Below are positions 1-8,670 of a stretch of 64,000 nucleotides of DNA, in pieces (position 1 is the stretch's first letter; each line of letters opens with the position of its first letter). The position numbers were made by a program, and so were the translations under genes. The stretch lies in contig NZ_AP025637.1 in NCBI RefSeq assembly GCF_022846615.1, positions 2,629,001 to 2,693,000 on the forward strand, read 5' to 3'. Under the pieces are notes generated by a model. It saw only the letters and a list, made by a program, of their open reading frames with translations. It ran no database searches and had not been told where the DNA came from. This DNA comes from Roseomonas fluvialis. GTDB taxonomy: Bacteria; Pseudomonadota; Alphaproteobacteria; Acetobacterales; Acetobacteraceae.

Positions 1-666
1 GAAGCGGATCGGGCCGCCATTCTGCGGCGGCAGGGCCTTGCCATAGGCGCCCACCACCATGAAGGACAGGTCGTTCGCTGCCTCGGCGATGGTGCAGCCC
101 TCGACATAGGGCCAGGGGTACCAGGATTGCCGCAGCCCCGGCATCACGGCCGGAAGCGCCGCTGTCTCGAACGCCACGTAGCGCGCCGAGCCGAGCGGCT
201 TCACTAGCGCCAGCAGGGCGCTCAGCGGGAAACCGGTCCATGGCACCACCATCGACCAGGCCTCGACGCAGCGCAGGCGGTAGACGCGTTCCTCGACCGG
301 CATGGTGCGCAGAAGGTCGTCGATGGCGAATTCGCGCGGGGTCTCAACCATGCCGTCGACCTTCAGCGTCCAGGGGCGCTGGGGCAGGCGCTGCGCCTCG
401 CGGCTGATCGACTTGCTGGTGCCGAATTCATAGAAGTTGTTGAAGGTCGTGACGTCGCGCTCGGGGCTGATGTCCCGGCCCGGCACGAAGCGCGTGTTGC
501 GCATGGCGGCCGGCAGCGCGGGCACGCCCTGCGCCTGCGCGGTGCCGGCGAGACCGGCCAACGCGGCACCCAGGCCGAAGGCCTTGCGGCGGCCCATGAC
601 CAGGTGCTCGGGCGTGGCCGCGGAATCGGGGATTTCCCAGCCGCGGGGGATTCGGATCTGCATCAT
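1..666 (-). CDS. msrP: Protein-methionine-sulfoxide reductase catalytic subunit MsrP (YedY), partial
   Basis: Periplasmic molybdopterin enzyme that reduces oxidised methionines in proteins, receiving electrons from the membrane haem protein MsrQ. The 222 N-terminal residues are present; the C-terminus lies beyond the left edge. A twin-arginine signal (GRRKAFGLGAAL, RR at residues 26-27, ending near AQAQ) shows Tat export. The sulfite-oxidase-type fold follows, with the expected molybdenum-ligand cysteine at residue 133 in RLRCVEAWSMV. The start is one of two adjacent ATGs at 666/663. No msrQ is visible; it would be expected downstream, outside the window. The family call is firm, from the Cys motif plus the Tat leader. 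Confidence 0.9.
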   Translation of the reverse strand, partial: MMQIRIPRGWEIPDSAATPEHLVMGRRKAFGLGAALAGLAGTAQAQGVPALPAAMRNTRFVPGRDISPERDVTTFNNFYEFGTSKSISREAQRLPQRPWTLKVDGMVETPREFAIDDLLRTMPVEERVYRLRCVEAWSMVVPWTGFPLSALLALVKPLGSARYVAFETAALPAVMPGLRQSWYPWPYVEGCTIAEAANDLSFMVVGAYGKALPPQNGGPIRF

Positions 667-719
667 GGTCACTCCGTCTGGCCTGAAAGATCGGCGGTCC
701 TGCGCCGGCTTCAAGCGGT

Positions 720-2165
720 TCAGTCCTGCGGGCGCGGCAGCAGCACGGCGGGCGGCTGGCCAGGCCCGGTCGTCACGCGGAACAGGCGATAGGCCTCCGC
801 CTCCATCCCGTCCCGGCTACGCACCAACCGGCCACCCTGCACAGGTACGGCGCCGGGCCAGAGTGGCGGCCCCTCCCCTCGTCTTTCGCTGCGCACCAGC
901 AGTCCGGTTACGCCCGGTGGCGGGGCCGGCAGCGCGAAATGGGCCCAGCGCGGGTCCATCGCCACCACCAGGCCGGCGGGCAGCCGGAACGCGAGCACCG
1001 AGGCGAGGCCGTATTCCTCCGCCGCGACGAAGCCGGCGCCTTCGCGCGCCGCGGCGGCGGCCACGGCCGCGGTGAAATTTGGCCACCCGGCGAGCCGGGC
1101 CAGAGTCGGGTCGTTGCGCCGCGGCAGGGCCAGGGGCGCGGCAACCGCCTGCAGGTACACCCCGCCGGTCATCACCCCACCCAGCACCAGGGCGGGTATG
1201 CGCAGCCGGAGCCAGCCCGGTGCGCGCAGCAGGGCCGCGGCACCGATGGCCGCGGCGGGGTAAAGCACGGCCGGCCAGTTGCCCTGCACCCGGCTGCCGG
1301 TCGCCTGCCACAGGAACAGGGCCGCGCCGGGCAGCACCAGGGCGGTAACCAGCAGCGACGCTGCGTCCCGCCCGCGCCACCACGCGATCGCCGCGGCGCC
1401 GGCCCCTGCCACGCACAGCACGAAGACCAGCGGCGTGGCGAGCGCCGCCTGCGCGCCGACCAACTCGCCCAGGAAGTGCAGCGTGGCCCCAGCATCGCCC
1501 GTGCCGGCTCGCCCGCCCTGCTTGACGAAGGACGCCCAGCCATGCGCGGCGTTCCACGCCAGCACCGGCGCGAAGGCCAGCACCGCCAATGCGCCGCCGG
1601 CCCAGAGCTGCCAGCGTGCGAACCAGCCCCGCATCGCCGATGACAGCAGCAGCCACAGCACCATCCCCGCACCGAACAGCACCGCGGTGTACTTGCTGGC
1701 CAGTGCAAGGCCCGCGAAGCCACCCACCGCAAGCCACCACCGCCCATCGCCCGTCCGGTGCAGCCGCGCGGCCGCCCACAGTGCAGCGGTCCAGAAGAAC
1801 AGCAGCGGCGTGTCGGGAGTCATGGTAACGCCCCCCAGGCCCGCCAGCAGCGTCGCGTTCAGCAGCGCCGCCGCCCAAGGGCCGGCCTGGCGGCCGGGGA
1901 ACAGGTCCTCCGCCGCGCGCGCCAGCAGCACCGATCCGACCGCGAGGGACAGCGGGGCCAGCAGCCGCACGCCGAGCGCTGTATCGCCCGCCACCGCCGT
2001 GCCGGCGGCGATGAACAGCGCGACCATCGGCGGGTGGTCGAGGTAGCCGCCCTGCAGGGTGCGCGACCAAACCCAGTAATAGGCTTCGTCCGGTGCCAGC
2101 GGCAGCACCGCGGCCAGCACCAACCGCAGCGCCGTCAGCGCCGCCAGCGCGGCAAGCCAGCCCAT
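720..2165 (-). CDS. Glycosyltransferase family 39 (ArnT/PMT-like) membrane protein
   Basis: Polytopic inner-membrane glycosyltransferase of about 481 residues, expected to use a polyprenyl-phosphate sugar donor. The N-terminus carries a hydrophobic helix followed by APDEAYYW and then GGYLDHPPMVAL, the paired acidic-loop signatures of the GT39/PMT_2 family. Many hydrophobic segments follow to about residue 340, then a soluble C-terminal tail. An upstream start at 2210 is possible, but the ATG at 2165 overlaps the stop of the preceding gene (TGATG) and fits translational coupling. The upstream gene encodes a polyprenyl-phosphate mannose synthase-like GT2-GtrA fusion, which could make the lipid-linked sugar this enzyme transfers. 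The acceptor is unknown. Confidence 0.82.
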   Translation of the reverse strand: MGWLAALAALTALRLVLAAVLPLAPDEAYYWVWSRTLQGGYLDHPPMVALFIAAGTAVAGDTALGVRLLAPLSLAVGSVLLARAAEDLFPGRQAGPWAAALLNATLLAGLGGVTMTPDTPLLFFWTAALWAAARLHRTGDGRWWLAVGGFAGLALASKYTAVLFGAGMVLWLLLSSAMRGWFARWQLWAGGALAVLAFAPVLAWNAAHGWASFVKQGGRAGTGDAGATLHFLGELVGAQAALATPLVFVLCVAGAGAAAIAWWRGRDAASLLVTALVLPGAALFLWQATGSRVQGNWPAVLYPAAAIGAAALLRAPGWLRLRIPALVLGGVMTGGVYLQAVAAPLALPRRNDPTLARLAGWPNFTAAVAAAAAREGAGFVAAEEYGLASVLAFRLPAGLVVAMDPRWAHFALPAPPPGVTGLLVRSERRGEGPPLWPGAVPVQGGRLVRSRDGMEAEAYRLFRVTTGPGQPPAVLLPRPQD

Positions 2166-3268
2166 CAGCGCGCCCGCCACACCAGCGTGGAGGAGACCGC
2201 GTAGTTCCACACCACCGTCAGCAGCGCGCCAGCCGCCCCCGCCAGGCCCCAGCCCAGCAGATCATCGCGCACCAGCAGCCCGGCGATGCCCACATTCGCC
2301 GCCGCGCCGATGCCGCAGACCAGGTAGAACAGCACCAGGCCGCGGAGCAGCACTGGGCCGCGCAGCCGCCGGTCGCGATAGGTGATGCGGTTGTTCAGCA
2401 GGAAGTTCGCCGTCATCGCGACGAAGGTCGCGGCCCATTGCGCCGCCCCGAAGCCGAGCGGCCCGATGCCGTGCAGCAACCCGAGCACCGTGAGGTGCAC
2501 CAGCACGCCGATGCCCCCTACCAGCGCGAACGCCATGAAGCGCAGCGGCACCACCCCGCCCAGCGCCTTGTCCGCCAGCAGCCCGCCGAATTCCAGCAGC
2601 ACGCCGGCATCGAGCTTGCTCTCCCCCGCCTCGCGCGCCCGGAAGGTGTAAGGAATTTCCGTCACGCGCAGCGGCCGCCCGGCCGAGAGCAGCACGTCCA
2701 GCAGGATCTTGAACCCCGTGCCGGTCAGGCGCGGCGCGACCTCCTCGAACAGCGCGCGCGGCAGCGCGAAGAAGCCGCTCATGGGGTCGCCGACGCGCAC
2801 CGGCAGGGCAGCATTCGCCAGCGCCGCGCCGCCATCCGAGACCAGGCGCCGGATCGGCGAAAGCCCCTCCCCCTTCGTGCCGCCATCGACGTTGCGGCTG
2901 CCGATCGCGACATCGGCCTCGTTGGACTCCAGCGCTGCCAACATGGCCGGCAGGATTGTCTCGTCGTGCTGCAGGTCGCCGTCGATCACCGCCACGTAGC
3001 GTGCCGAGGTCGACAGGATTCCCTCGATGCAGGCAGAAGCGAGGCCACGACGACCGATGCGGCGGATGCAGCGCACCCGCGGGTCGGTCGCGGCGATCGC
3101 GCGCGCGCGCGCGGCGGTGCCGTCCGGGCTGTCGTCGTCGACGAAAATGGCTTCCCAGCCAATGCCCGCGAGCGCGGCATCGAGCCGCGCCACCATCGGC
3201 GCGACGTTGGCGGCCTCGTTGTAGCAGGGGATCACGACGGCGAGTCGTGGCGGGGTGGGCTCCGGCAT
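2165..3268 (-). CDS. Glycosyltransferase family 2 (polyprenyl-phosphate mannose/glucose synthase-like) fused to GtrA
   Basis: 367 residues in two modules. Residues 1-235 form a GT2 domain of the DPM1 type: VVIPCYNEAANV at the N-terminus, VDDDSPDGT near 43-51 and the nucleotide-sugar-binding DGDLQHD at 96-102. Residues about 245-365 form a GtrA domain with four hydrophobic helices, including NFLLNNRITY, typical of proteins that carry or flip polyprenyl-linked sugars. The fusion implies synthesis of a polyprenyl-phosphate hexose at the cytoplasmic face and its membrane handling. It is coupled to the downstream GT39 transferase. The sugar identity (mannose or glucose) cannot be read from sequence. 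Confidence 0.87.
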   Translation of the reverse strand: MPEPTPPRLAVVIPCYNEAANVAPMVARLDAALAGIGWEAIFVDDDSPDGTAARARAIAATDPRVRCIRRIGRRGLASACIEGILSTSARYVAVIDGDLQHDETILPAMLAALESNEADVAIGSRNVDGGTKGEGLSPIRRLVSDGGAALANAALPVRVGDPMSGFFALPRALFEEVAPRLTGTGFKILLDVLLSAGRPLRVTEIPYTFRAREAGESKLDAGVLLEFGGLLADKALGGVVPLRFMAFALVGGIGVLVHLTVLGLLHGIGPLGFGAAQWAATFVAMTANFLLNNRITYRDRRLRGPVLLRGLVLFYLVCGIGAAANVGIAGLLVRDDLLGWGLAGAAGALLTVVWNYAVSSTLVWRAR

Positions 3269-3373
3269 GGCAGGGCTTCCTGCGCCGGCCGGGGCGGGCT
3301 GTCCAGCGCGTCGGAGAATCTGTCCCGAAACGCGCCACGCGGCGCCGTTCGGTCGCCGACGACGGGCCTGCCG

Positions 3374-4939
3374 TCAGGCCCCGGGCAACGCCCCCGGCCG
3401 GCCGAACAGGTAGCCCTGGCCGAAGGCGACGCCGAGGTCCTGCATCAGCTTCGCCTGCGCCTCGGTCTCGATGCGCTCGGCCACCGCCTGGGCGCCCACG
3501 GTGCGCGCCAGGTCGACCATGGCGGCTATGAAGCCGCGGTCGCGCTCGCTCTCGACTGCATTGGTCACATAGACGCCATCGACCTTCACGAAATCCACGC
3601 GGAAGGCGCGCAGGTAGCGGAACGCCGCGGCCCCCGCGCCGAAATCGTCGATGCAGATGGGCAGGCCGAGCGCGCGCAAGGCATCAACGGTGCGGCTCGC
3701 CTCGGCTTCGTCCTCGATCTCGGCGGTCTCGGTGATCTCGACCAGCAGGCGGCGCGCGAGGTCCGGGGCAGCCTCCAGCATGGCGCAGAGCCGTTCGCGG
3801 AAGGCCGGCGATTGCAGCGACAACCCCGACAGGTTGCAGGCGATGCGCGCGCCGGCGGCGGCGCGCGCCGCCTCGCAGACGGTCTCGACCACCGCCCAGT
3901 CGAGCGTCTCCGAAAGGCCCACCGTCTCGGCCAGGGCGATGAATTCCGAAGCTTCGCCATAGGGCGTGCCCGGCGTGGGAATGGGGCGCAGCAGCGCCTC
4001 GTAGTGGTGCGCCCGGCGGTCGGCGAGCATGACGATCGGCTGGAAGGCCATGCGGAAGCGCCGTTCCGATATGGTCCGTCGCAGCGCCGTGGCGCGTTCT
4101 GCCGCACTGGCCACGAAGCCGGTCAGCCCGCCCGAGAAGCCGGCCTTTTCCAGCGCCTCGTCGCCGCCGCGGGCAAAGGCCGAGAGCGCGAAGCGCAACG
4201 CGCGCGTCGCCTGCACCGGTGACAGCCCGTCCGACGCCAGCGATACGGCGCGCGCGCCGATGCGCCCTGGCAGCCCGTGCTGGGCCAACAGTAGCGCCAC
4301 CTGGTTCGACAGCGCAGCGAGGTCGGGCAGGCCATCGCCGGGCAGCAGCCCGAAGCGGCCAGAGCCGAAATCCGCCGCGACCGCGCCCGCACCGCCCTGG
4401 GCCGAGAGCAACTGCTGGATCCGCGCCGCGAGGTCGGCGCGCGGCGCCAGCGCCCCGCCATCGCCCATCAGTTCGATAAGCCCGAGCGCACCGGGTTCGT
4501 CGCCGCCCCGCAACGCTTCCTCCGCGGCGCGCGCGAGGCCCGGCCCGCCCGGCAGCGGGCCGCCCGGCAGGTCGTTGGGCAAGGGGGAGAAGGTCAGGCA
4601 GAAGCGCCCCGCATGGCCCGGCGCGGCCAGCCCCGCGACGCTGAAGGGCGACCGCGCGCGGTCGGCCAGGCGTACCGCGGTGGGGCGGATGCGCCCTGTG
4701 GCCTGCAGGAGTTCCAGCGCTGTGCCCATGCCCGAGCGCTGGTCGCGCGCGACGAGCTGCTGCACCGGCTTGCCCAGGAAGCTGCGGCCCGCACGGCCGA
4801 AGCGCGCGGGAAAGGCGCCCTCGGCGAAGGTGATGCGCCCGGCGCCATCGGTCTCGACCAGCAGCTCCGCCGCGGCGAAGGCGAAGGTCAGGAACCGGTC
4901 CGCCGCGGTCATGGCGCTCGGCCGCACGATCTCCTGCAT
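3374..4939 (-). CDS. EAL-domain cyclic-di-GMP phosphodiesterase with N-terminal PAS-like region
   Basis: 521 residues. The C-terminal EAL domain (about 290-520) keeps the catalytic set: EAL at 314-316 (HHYEALLRPIP), N369 in ACNLSG, E401 in VEITETAE, DDFG at 431-434, K452 in FVKVDG, E488 in AERIET and the terminal GQGYLFGRP. Hydrolysis of c-di-GMP to pGpG is therefore likely. Residues 12-120 look PAS-like (LVETDGAGRITFAEG). The middle (about 150-260) is not confidently assignable and may be a decayed GGDEF-like domain. No signal peptide or membrane helix is evident, so it is probably cytoplasmic. The start has an AGGTGG ribosome-binding site. Confidence 0.88.
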   Translation of the reverse strand: MQEIVRPSAMTAADRFLTFAFAAAELLVETDGAGRITFAEGAFPARFGRAGRSFLGKPVQQLVARDQRSGMGTALELLQATGRIRPTAVRLADRARSPFSVAGLAAPGHAGRFCLTFSPLPNDLPGGPLPGGPGLARAAEEALRGGDEPGALGLIELMGDGGALAPRADLAARIQQLLSAQGGAGAVAADFGSGRFGLLPGDGLPDLAALSNQVALLLAQHGLPGRIGARAVSLASDGLSPVQATRALRFALSAFARGGDEALEKAGFSGGLTGFVASAAERATALRRTISERRFRMAFQPIVMLADRRAHHYEALLRPIPTPGTPYGEASEFIALAETVGLSETLDWAVVETVCEAARAAAGARIACNLSGLSLQSPAFRERLCAMLEAAPDLARRLLVEITETAEIEDEAEASRTVDALRALGLPICIDDFGAGAAAFRYLRAFRVDFVKVDGVYVTNAVESERDRGFIAAMVDLARTVGAQAVAERIETEAQAKLMQDLGVAFGQGYLFGRPGALPGA

Positions 4940-5007
4940 GGGTCCACCTGCTGTAGGGGAACCATACTGGTTCCCCCGGCCTTAAGCGCAGGTGAAGCGC
5001 CCGCGGT

Positions 5008-5475
5008 TCAGCGCGCCTTGATCGGGCGTGTGCCGTGGCTGTCCTGCGGCACGCCCCGGCCGAGCGACATGTGGCTGTGCACCCCCACCCAGCGCCCGTC
5101 GGGCTGCTTCTGCAGCATGATGGTGGCGCGGCCCGGGCGGTCGAATTCGGTGCCATCCGGGTGCCAGCCGATGCTGGTCCAGGGCGTCACCGCCACCGCC
5201 GTGCCGCCATCGGTCGAGGCCAGCACCTCGGTATTCGCCAGGTCGAAGCGGAAATCCTTGGTGCGCGGCCAGACATTCGACCATTGCGTATCGGTCCAGG
5301 CGACGCGCGATCGCACGAGTTCCTGGTAGGTGCCGAAGATGACGATGTGGTCGTGCCAGAACGGGTATGCCGATTTGAAGTCCACGTCGCGCACGCAGGC
5401 GGCGAAGCGGTCGAGCCAGTCGAGGATCTCGGCGCGGGTGGCGGCGTCGGCTTCCGGGATCGGCAGGTTGGTCAT
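5008..5475 (-). CDS. NTF2-like (SnoaL/DUF4440-type) protein
   Basis: 155 residues beginning MTNLPIPEADAATRAEIL. The frame stays open upstream, but that part is arginine-rich and unlike a protein, so the ATG at 5475 was chosen. The body has the pattern of small NTF2-fold proteins: an N-terminal helix (ILDWLDRFAACV), FWHDHIVIFGTYQEL, WSNVWP and a C-terminal strand set ending WVGVHSHMSLG. Such proteins bind small molecules or act as ketosteroid-isomerase-like enzymes or stress-associated proteins. No catalytic residues can be assigned. It appears monocistronic. The function is unknown. Confidence 0.75.
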   Translation of the reverse strand: MTNLPIPEADAATRAEILDWLDRFAACVRDVDFKSAYPFWHDHIVIFGTYQELVRSRVAWTDTQWSNVWPRTKDFRFDLANTEVLASTDGGTAVAVTPWTSIGWHPDGTEFDRPGRATIMLQKQPDGRWVGVHSHMSLGRGVPQDSHGTRPIKAR

Positions 5476-5781
5476 GCGGCGTACCCTTGATGCGAATGCG
5501 ATTAGCCAGGCCTGAGCGTCGCCCTGGGTCCTGCGCCGCCTGGAATTGCGCGAGGTCTCATGCCAGCAAGACGGGGTGCCGCAAGGCTCCGGCTGCCTCC
5601 GCGCAAACATGCGCCAGCTTCGGCGATGGAGGAATATCATGGAAGCTGACACGCCCGCGGTCCGCGGCATCGACATCCTGCCGATGTCCCGCCGTCCCAG
5701 CCGCGATGCGGTCAGGCGCGAGACGCGCACCCCGGCAGCTGCCCAATCCCCTGGACCGGTGCGTGACGGCGTGGCTCGGTA
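5476..5781. other. Intergenic stretch, no convincing gene
   Basis: About 306 bases between two minus-strand genes. A plus-strand ATG at 5640 has a good-looking GGAGG upstream, but its product runs antisense into the tctC gene and resembles no protein. The minus-strand continuation of the NTF2-like frame is also unlike coding sequence. I see no RNA gene, clear hairpin terminator or promoter. Confidence 0.5.
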
Positions 5782-6747
5782 TCAACTCGGCTCGATGCCG
5801 GCGGCCCTGATCAGCGGCTGCCACTTGGCCGTATCGGACGCGAGCTGCGCCGCCATCGCGGCTTCCGTGGTGGGCCAGGGCACCAGGCCGCGCCGCGCGA
5901 AATCGGCAACCACTTGCGGGTTCGCGAGCGTTGCGCGAACGACCTCTCCGATACGGGCGCGGATGGGTCCGGGCGTGGCACTCGGGACCACGATGCCGTC
6001 CCAGTTCAGCACCTCGAAATCCGCCAGGCCGGCTTGCTCCATGGTCGGCACGTCCGGCAGGTCGGTCGCGCGCGTCCGTGTCGCGACGCCAAGCGCGCGC
6101 AGCGTACCGGCCTGGAAATGCGGCAGCAGCGTCCCGAGTGGCGAGAAGCCAAAATCATGCTCGCCGGCGACGGCCGCAAGGATCTGCGGCCCGCCGCCGC
6201 GATAGGGCACCGCGACCGTCTTCGTTCCAGCGATGTGATCGAACAGGATGCCGCAGAGATGGCCGGGCGAACCGACGCCGCCGGTGCCGTAGGTGATCGT
6301 GTCCGGCCGCGCCTTGGCCGCTGCGACGAGTTCGGCCACCGAACGCCAGGGGCGGTTGGAGACCACGTAGAGCGTGTTCACGGCATTGAAGATCATCGAG
6401 ATCGGCGCGAGCTCCGCCGTCTGGAACCCCATGTTGCGCAGCAGCGCAGGGTTCACGGCCAGCGTGCCCATATTGGCCGAGCCGATGGTCGAGCCGTCGG
6501 GCACCGCCCGGGCGACAGCCTGCGCGCCGAGGTTCCCGCCGGCGCCCGCGCGGTTGTCGATGACGACGGGTTGGCCGAGCGCTGCCTGCAGGTGCGGCTG
6601 GATGATGCGCACCGCAGCATCGGACGCGCCGCCAGGCGGAAAGCCGATGACCAGCGTGACCGGCCGGGCTGGAGCCCAGGCCTGAGCGAAGGCCGGGCGG
6701 GTTAGGGAACCGCCGGCGATGCCGGCCAGTAGGGTGCGTCGGTTCAT
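5782..6747 (-). CDS. Bug/TctC-family tripartite tricarboxylate transporter substrate-binding protein (orphan)
   Basis: About 321 residues. A twin-arginine-like leader (MNRRTLLAGIAGGSL, cleaved near AFAQA) precedes the Bug fold, with the diagnostic PVTLVIGFPPGGASDAAVR and VIDNRAGAGGNLGA motifs early in the mature protein. These periplasmic receptors bind small carboxylates or related solutes for the TctAB permease. No tctA or tctB gene lies in the window, so this is one of the orphan Bug receptors common in such genomes. A TTG at 6759 is an alternative start; the ATG at 6747 puts the RR motif at residues 3-4. The ligand is unknown. Confidence 0.9.
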   Translation of the reverse strand: MNRRTLLAGIAGGSLTRPAFAQAWAPARPVTLVIGFPPGGASDAAVRIIQPHLQAALGQPVVIDNRAGAGGNLGAQAVARAVPDGSTIGSANMGTLAVNPALLRNMGFQTAELAPISMIFNAVNTLYVVSNRPWRSVAELVAAAKARPDTITYGTGGVGSPGHLCGILFDHIAGTKTVAVPYRGGGPQILAAVAGEHDFGFSPLGTLLPHFQAGTLRALGVATRTRATDLPDVPTMEQAGLADFEVLNWDGIVVPSATPGPIRARIGEVVRATLANPQVVADFARRGLVPWPTTEAAMAAQLASDTAKWQPLIRAAGIEPS

Positions 6748-6961
6748 GACGCGACTCAAGCAAGCCGTGCGCCAGCATTCAAGCGCGTTGCGTCCGCGGT
6801 GCGGAGAGGTTCATCTGCGCGTCGGCTCGCGGCCGCCGATCGGCGACCACCGTCCCGCTGACCGGCACGCTTCCGTCACGCACCGCGCAGCGTCCGCCGG
6901 AGGCTGGTCCCGACACGGAGACCGCGAGAGACCAGCCCCCCGAGCCGGCGATGCTACGACG

Positions 6962-7642
6962 TCATTTCACGACAGAGAACGCGGTCGGCTTCAGCGCCAT
7001 GACGGTCTGCTGCTTCAACGCGCCCATCTCGCCGACCTTCTTCATGAACTCGCCCCATTGCGGGTCGGCGGCCATGGCGGCGCGGCGGCGGTCGCGGTCG
7101 CCGAAGCCCTCGTACAGCCAGCAGAACACCACCTGGTTGATCGGCCCGATCTCGGTCACGCCGAACATCAGCAACTGGCCGAGCAGGCGCTTCTGGATCG
7201 GCAGGCCGATCTCCTCATACGCCTTGATCCAGGCCGGCATCTTGCCCGGGTGGAAGTCGTAGGTGCGGTGATCCACGATCATGCCGGTGCCGGGGATCTC
7301 GCGCTTGAAGGCAAAATCCTTCGCGGAGGTGATCGGCGAGAACGGGGTCGGCTTGAGGAACTTCACCTCCTGGCTCGCGATGCAGCCGGCGCCGAGCTTC
7401 ATGAACTCGCCCCATTGCGGGTCGGCGGCACGCGCCGCGATGCCGGCGTCGCGGGTGTCGATGTCGTCCCAGCCACGCATGAACACGAAGCGGTTGATGG
7501 GGCCGACCTCGACCGTGAAGGTGCCCATCGAGGGCGCGCCCAGGTTCCGCACCGAGGCCGGGAAGCCGTGGCTGCCGAAGGCGTCGATCCAGGTCGGCTG
7601 CTTGCCGGGATGGAAGGTGTACTGGCGGTGCTCGATATACAT
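6962..7642 (-). CDS. NIPSNAP family protein with two tandem domains
   Basis: 226 residues forming two diverged NIPSNAP/ferredoxin-like barrel repeats. Each begins with a similar pattern (MYIEHRQYTFHPGK and MIVDHRTYDFHPGK), continues with VGPINRFVFM or IGPINQVVFC, and contains the same ADPQWGEFMK block. The duplication is seen directly. The family is broad and poorly characterised, and no enzymatic role is assigned. The upstream frame is open far beyond the start but is composed of low-plausibility residues. The ATG at 7642 heads the first repeat. It is transcribed divergently from fabI across about 195 bp. Confidence 0.85.
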   Translation of the reverse strand: MYIEHRQYTFHPGKQPTWIDAFGSHGFPASVRNLGAPSMGTFTVEVGPINRFVFMRGWDDIDTRDAGIAARAADPQWGEFMKLGAGCIASQEVKFLKPTPFSPITSAKDFAFKREIPGTGMIVDHRTYDFHPGKMPAWIKAYEEIGLPIQKRLLGQLLMFGVTEIGPINQVVFCWLYEGFGDRDRRRAAMAADPQWGEFMKKVGEMGALKQQTVMALKPTAFSVVK

Positions 7643-7837
7643 CGCGGTTCCTCTGCGTGGACGGCGGCGCACCTTCCGCCGGCCGCGCCGGGGTGGCAAC
7701 CCTCGCGCCCGCCACGGCCGCCTTGCTGCGTCGCAACAAAAAGGTGGTGGTCCGCGGCGGGCTTTCTGTTCTAGGTCAAGGTGCGGGGCGCGCGGACATG
7801 GCACCCCCGCTTTGCCACGACCGCCAGGAGCAACGCC

Positions 7838-8665
7838 ATGTCCCCCACGAGCCGACCGACCGACCCCCTGCCCCGCGTGTGGGACCCCGACAGTCGCGTG
7901 GGCGACATGCTGAAGGGCAAGCGTGGCCTGGTGGTGGGGATCGCGAACGCCGATTCGATCGCCTATGGCTGCGCCGTGAAGCTGCGCGCCTTCGGCGCCG
8001 ACCTCGCGGTCACCTACCTGAACGAGAAGGCCGAGAAATACGTCCGCCCGCTGGCCGAGCAACTCCAGGCGCAGATCATCGCGCCGCTGGATGTCCAGCA
8101 GCCTGGCGCGCTGGAGACGCTGTTCGAGCGCATCGGCCGGGAGTGGGGCAGCCTCGACTTCGTCATCCACTCAATCGCCTTCGCCCCGCGCGAGGACCTG
8201 CACGGGCGCGTGGTGGATTGCTCGGCCGACGGCTTCGCCCAAGCCATGCAGGTTTCCTGCTGGTCGTTCCTGCGCATGGCGAAGCTCGCCGAGCCGCTGA
8301 TGGACAAGGGCGGCGTGCTGGTCACCATGTCGTACTACGGCTCCGACAAGGTGGTCGGGAACTACAACCTCATGGGGCCGGTCAAGGCCGCGCTGGAAGC
8401 GAGCGTGCGCTACGCCGCGGCCGAACTGGGCGAAAAGGGCATCCGCGCCTTCGCCGTCTCGCCCGGCCCGCTCAAGACCCGCGCCGCCTCCGGCATCGCG
8501 CAGTTCGACGAACTGGTGCAGATGGCGCAGGAACGCGCGCCCCAGCACCGCCTGGTCGACATCGCCGAGGTCGGCCGCGTTGTCGCCTTCCTGGTCGGCG
8601 GCGCGTCCAGTGGCATGACCGGCGACACCATCTATGTCGACGCCGGCCTGCACAACGTGGCCTGA
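7838..8665 (+). CDS. fabI: Enoyl-[acyl-carrier-protein] reductase [NADH] FabI
   Basis: 275 residues. It reduces the trans-2-enoyl-ACP double bond in the last step of each fatty-acid elongation cycle. The FabI-type nucleotide site reads LVVGIANADSIAYG (residues 31-44). The catalytic Y-x6-K is Y176/K183 within NYNLMGPVKAA. DFVIHSIAFAP and AVSPGPLKTRAASGI are also FabI signatures. An N-terminal extension of about 20 residues precedes the core compared with E. coli FabI. The ATG at 7838 has AGGAG eight bases upstream. It heads an operon with CoA-transferase, Pta and AckA genes, so it may serve acyl-CoA/PHA-linked metabolism rather than housekeeping synthesis; that is inference. Confidence 0.92.
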   Translation: MSPTSRPTDPLPRVWDPDSRVGDMLKGKRGLVVGIANADSIAYGCAVKLRAFGADLAVTYLNEKAEKYVRPLAEQLQAQIIAPLDVQQPGALETLFERIGREWGSLDFVIHSIAFAPREDLHGRVVDCSADGFAQAMQVSCWSFLRMAKLAEPLMDKGGVLVTMSYYGSDKVVGNYNLMGPVKAALEASVRYAAAELGEKGIRAFAVSPGPLKTRAASGIAQFDELVQMAQERAPQHRLVDIAEVGRVVAFLVGGASSGMTGDTIYVDAGLHNVA

Positions 8666-8670
8666 CCCCG

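Noticed and set aside
2093..4222. Plus-strand open frame of 709 residues
   Set aside because: It is antisense to the GT39, GT2-GtrA and EAL genes and is made mostly of Arg, Gln, Ala and His without recognisable domains; a GC-rich shadow.
5546..6205. Plus-strand open frame, with an internal ATG at 5640 preceded by GGAGG
   Set aside because: Most of it is antisense to tctC, and its translation shows no protein-like pattern.
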